A stretch of DNA of 23,427 nucleotides from Rhodobiaceae bacterium UBA7378 (lineage in GTDB: Bacteria > Pseudomonadota > Alphaproteobacteria > RS24): positions 1,930-25,356 of the forward strand of contig DKNW01000044.1 of NCBI GenBank assembly GCA_002469805.1. The letters run 5' to 3'. Below the pieces are notes generated by a model. That model did not search any database. It was not told the origin of the DNA and was given only the letters and a program-made list of their open reading frames with translations. A program made the translations under genes and the position numbers. Position 1 is the stretch's first letter, and every line of letters begins with the position of its first letter. Shown piece by piece: positions 23,413 through 23,427 of this stretch.

Positions 23413-23427
23413 AACGCATCCCTGAAA

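Noticed and set aside
23352..23426. Minus-strand open frame entering from the window edge (ends ...SGHNEGV)
   Set aside because: Only about 25 codons are visible, no family can be recognised, and other frames are also partly open; it could be the end of a gene outside the window, but there is too little to call.

Overview
The window is a gene-dense stretch of an alphaproteobacterial chromosome, roughly 50% G+C by eye. The lineage call rests on gene styles: an Mla-type ATPase with a GPIE tail, an Hsp20 gene behind a sigma-32 promoter and a ROSE-type RNA thermometer, a hisN/N-formylglutamate amidohydrolase pair, and an AGE-family isomerase beside a mannose-1-P guanylyltransferase. A marine SAR116-like or Rhodospirillales-like organism would fit, but this is not proven. 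Almost everything is housekeeping or envelope metabolism. No CRISPR array, toxin-antitoxin pair, insertion sequence or recognisable defence system was seen.

Layout. 1-889 (+): the end of an mlaF-like ABC ATPase gene, then msrA. 936-4976 (-): galU, kdsD and a TonB-dependent receptor, probably one transcript. 5050-10872 (+): a tightly packed run of five genes, manC (guanylyltransferase domain only), an AGE-family probable mannose-6-P isomerase, a lytic transglycosylase (MltB type), a MoxR-type AAA+ ATPase and a CoxE-like VWA protein. The last three junctions are overlaps or very short gaps. 10884-16968 (-): glutamate synthase gltB-gltD. 17253-18671 (-): hsp20, a strong terminator, then an HSL-type esterase. 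18853-20217 (-): an NSS-family sodium symporter. 20335-21306 (+): a monoacylglycerol-lipase-like hydrolase. 21310-23010 (-): N-formylglutamate amidohydrolase and hisN. 23167-23241 (+): tRNA-Val(GAC), followed by an AT-richer tail with 11-bp-spaced repeats that is cut by the window edge.

The genes at 3-10.9 kb share an envelope theme. GalU makes UDP-glucose, KdsD makes arabinose-5-P for Kdo, and the ManC/AGE pair can make GDP-mannose from fructose-6-P. MltB remodels peptidoglycan, and MlaF belongs to outer-membrane lipid transport. The amino-acid and nitrogen theme is GltBD, HisN and N-formylglutamate amidohydrolase.

The observations most worth a second look are three. The first is a tiny ORF ahead of the AGE isomerase gene that carries an A AAA AAG slippery heptamer, a correctly spaced small hairpin and an ATGA overlap. 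The second is the complete heat-shock control region of hsp20. The third is the loss of the switch histidine in the MlaF-like ATPase. Several perfect dyads in intergenic regions look like operators.
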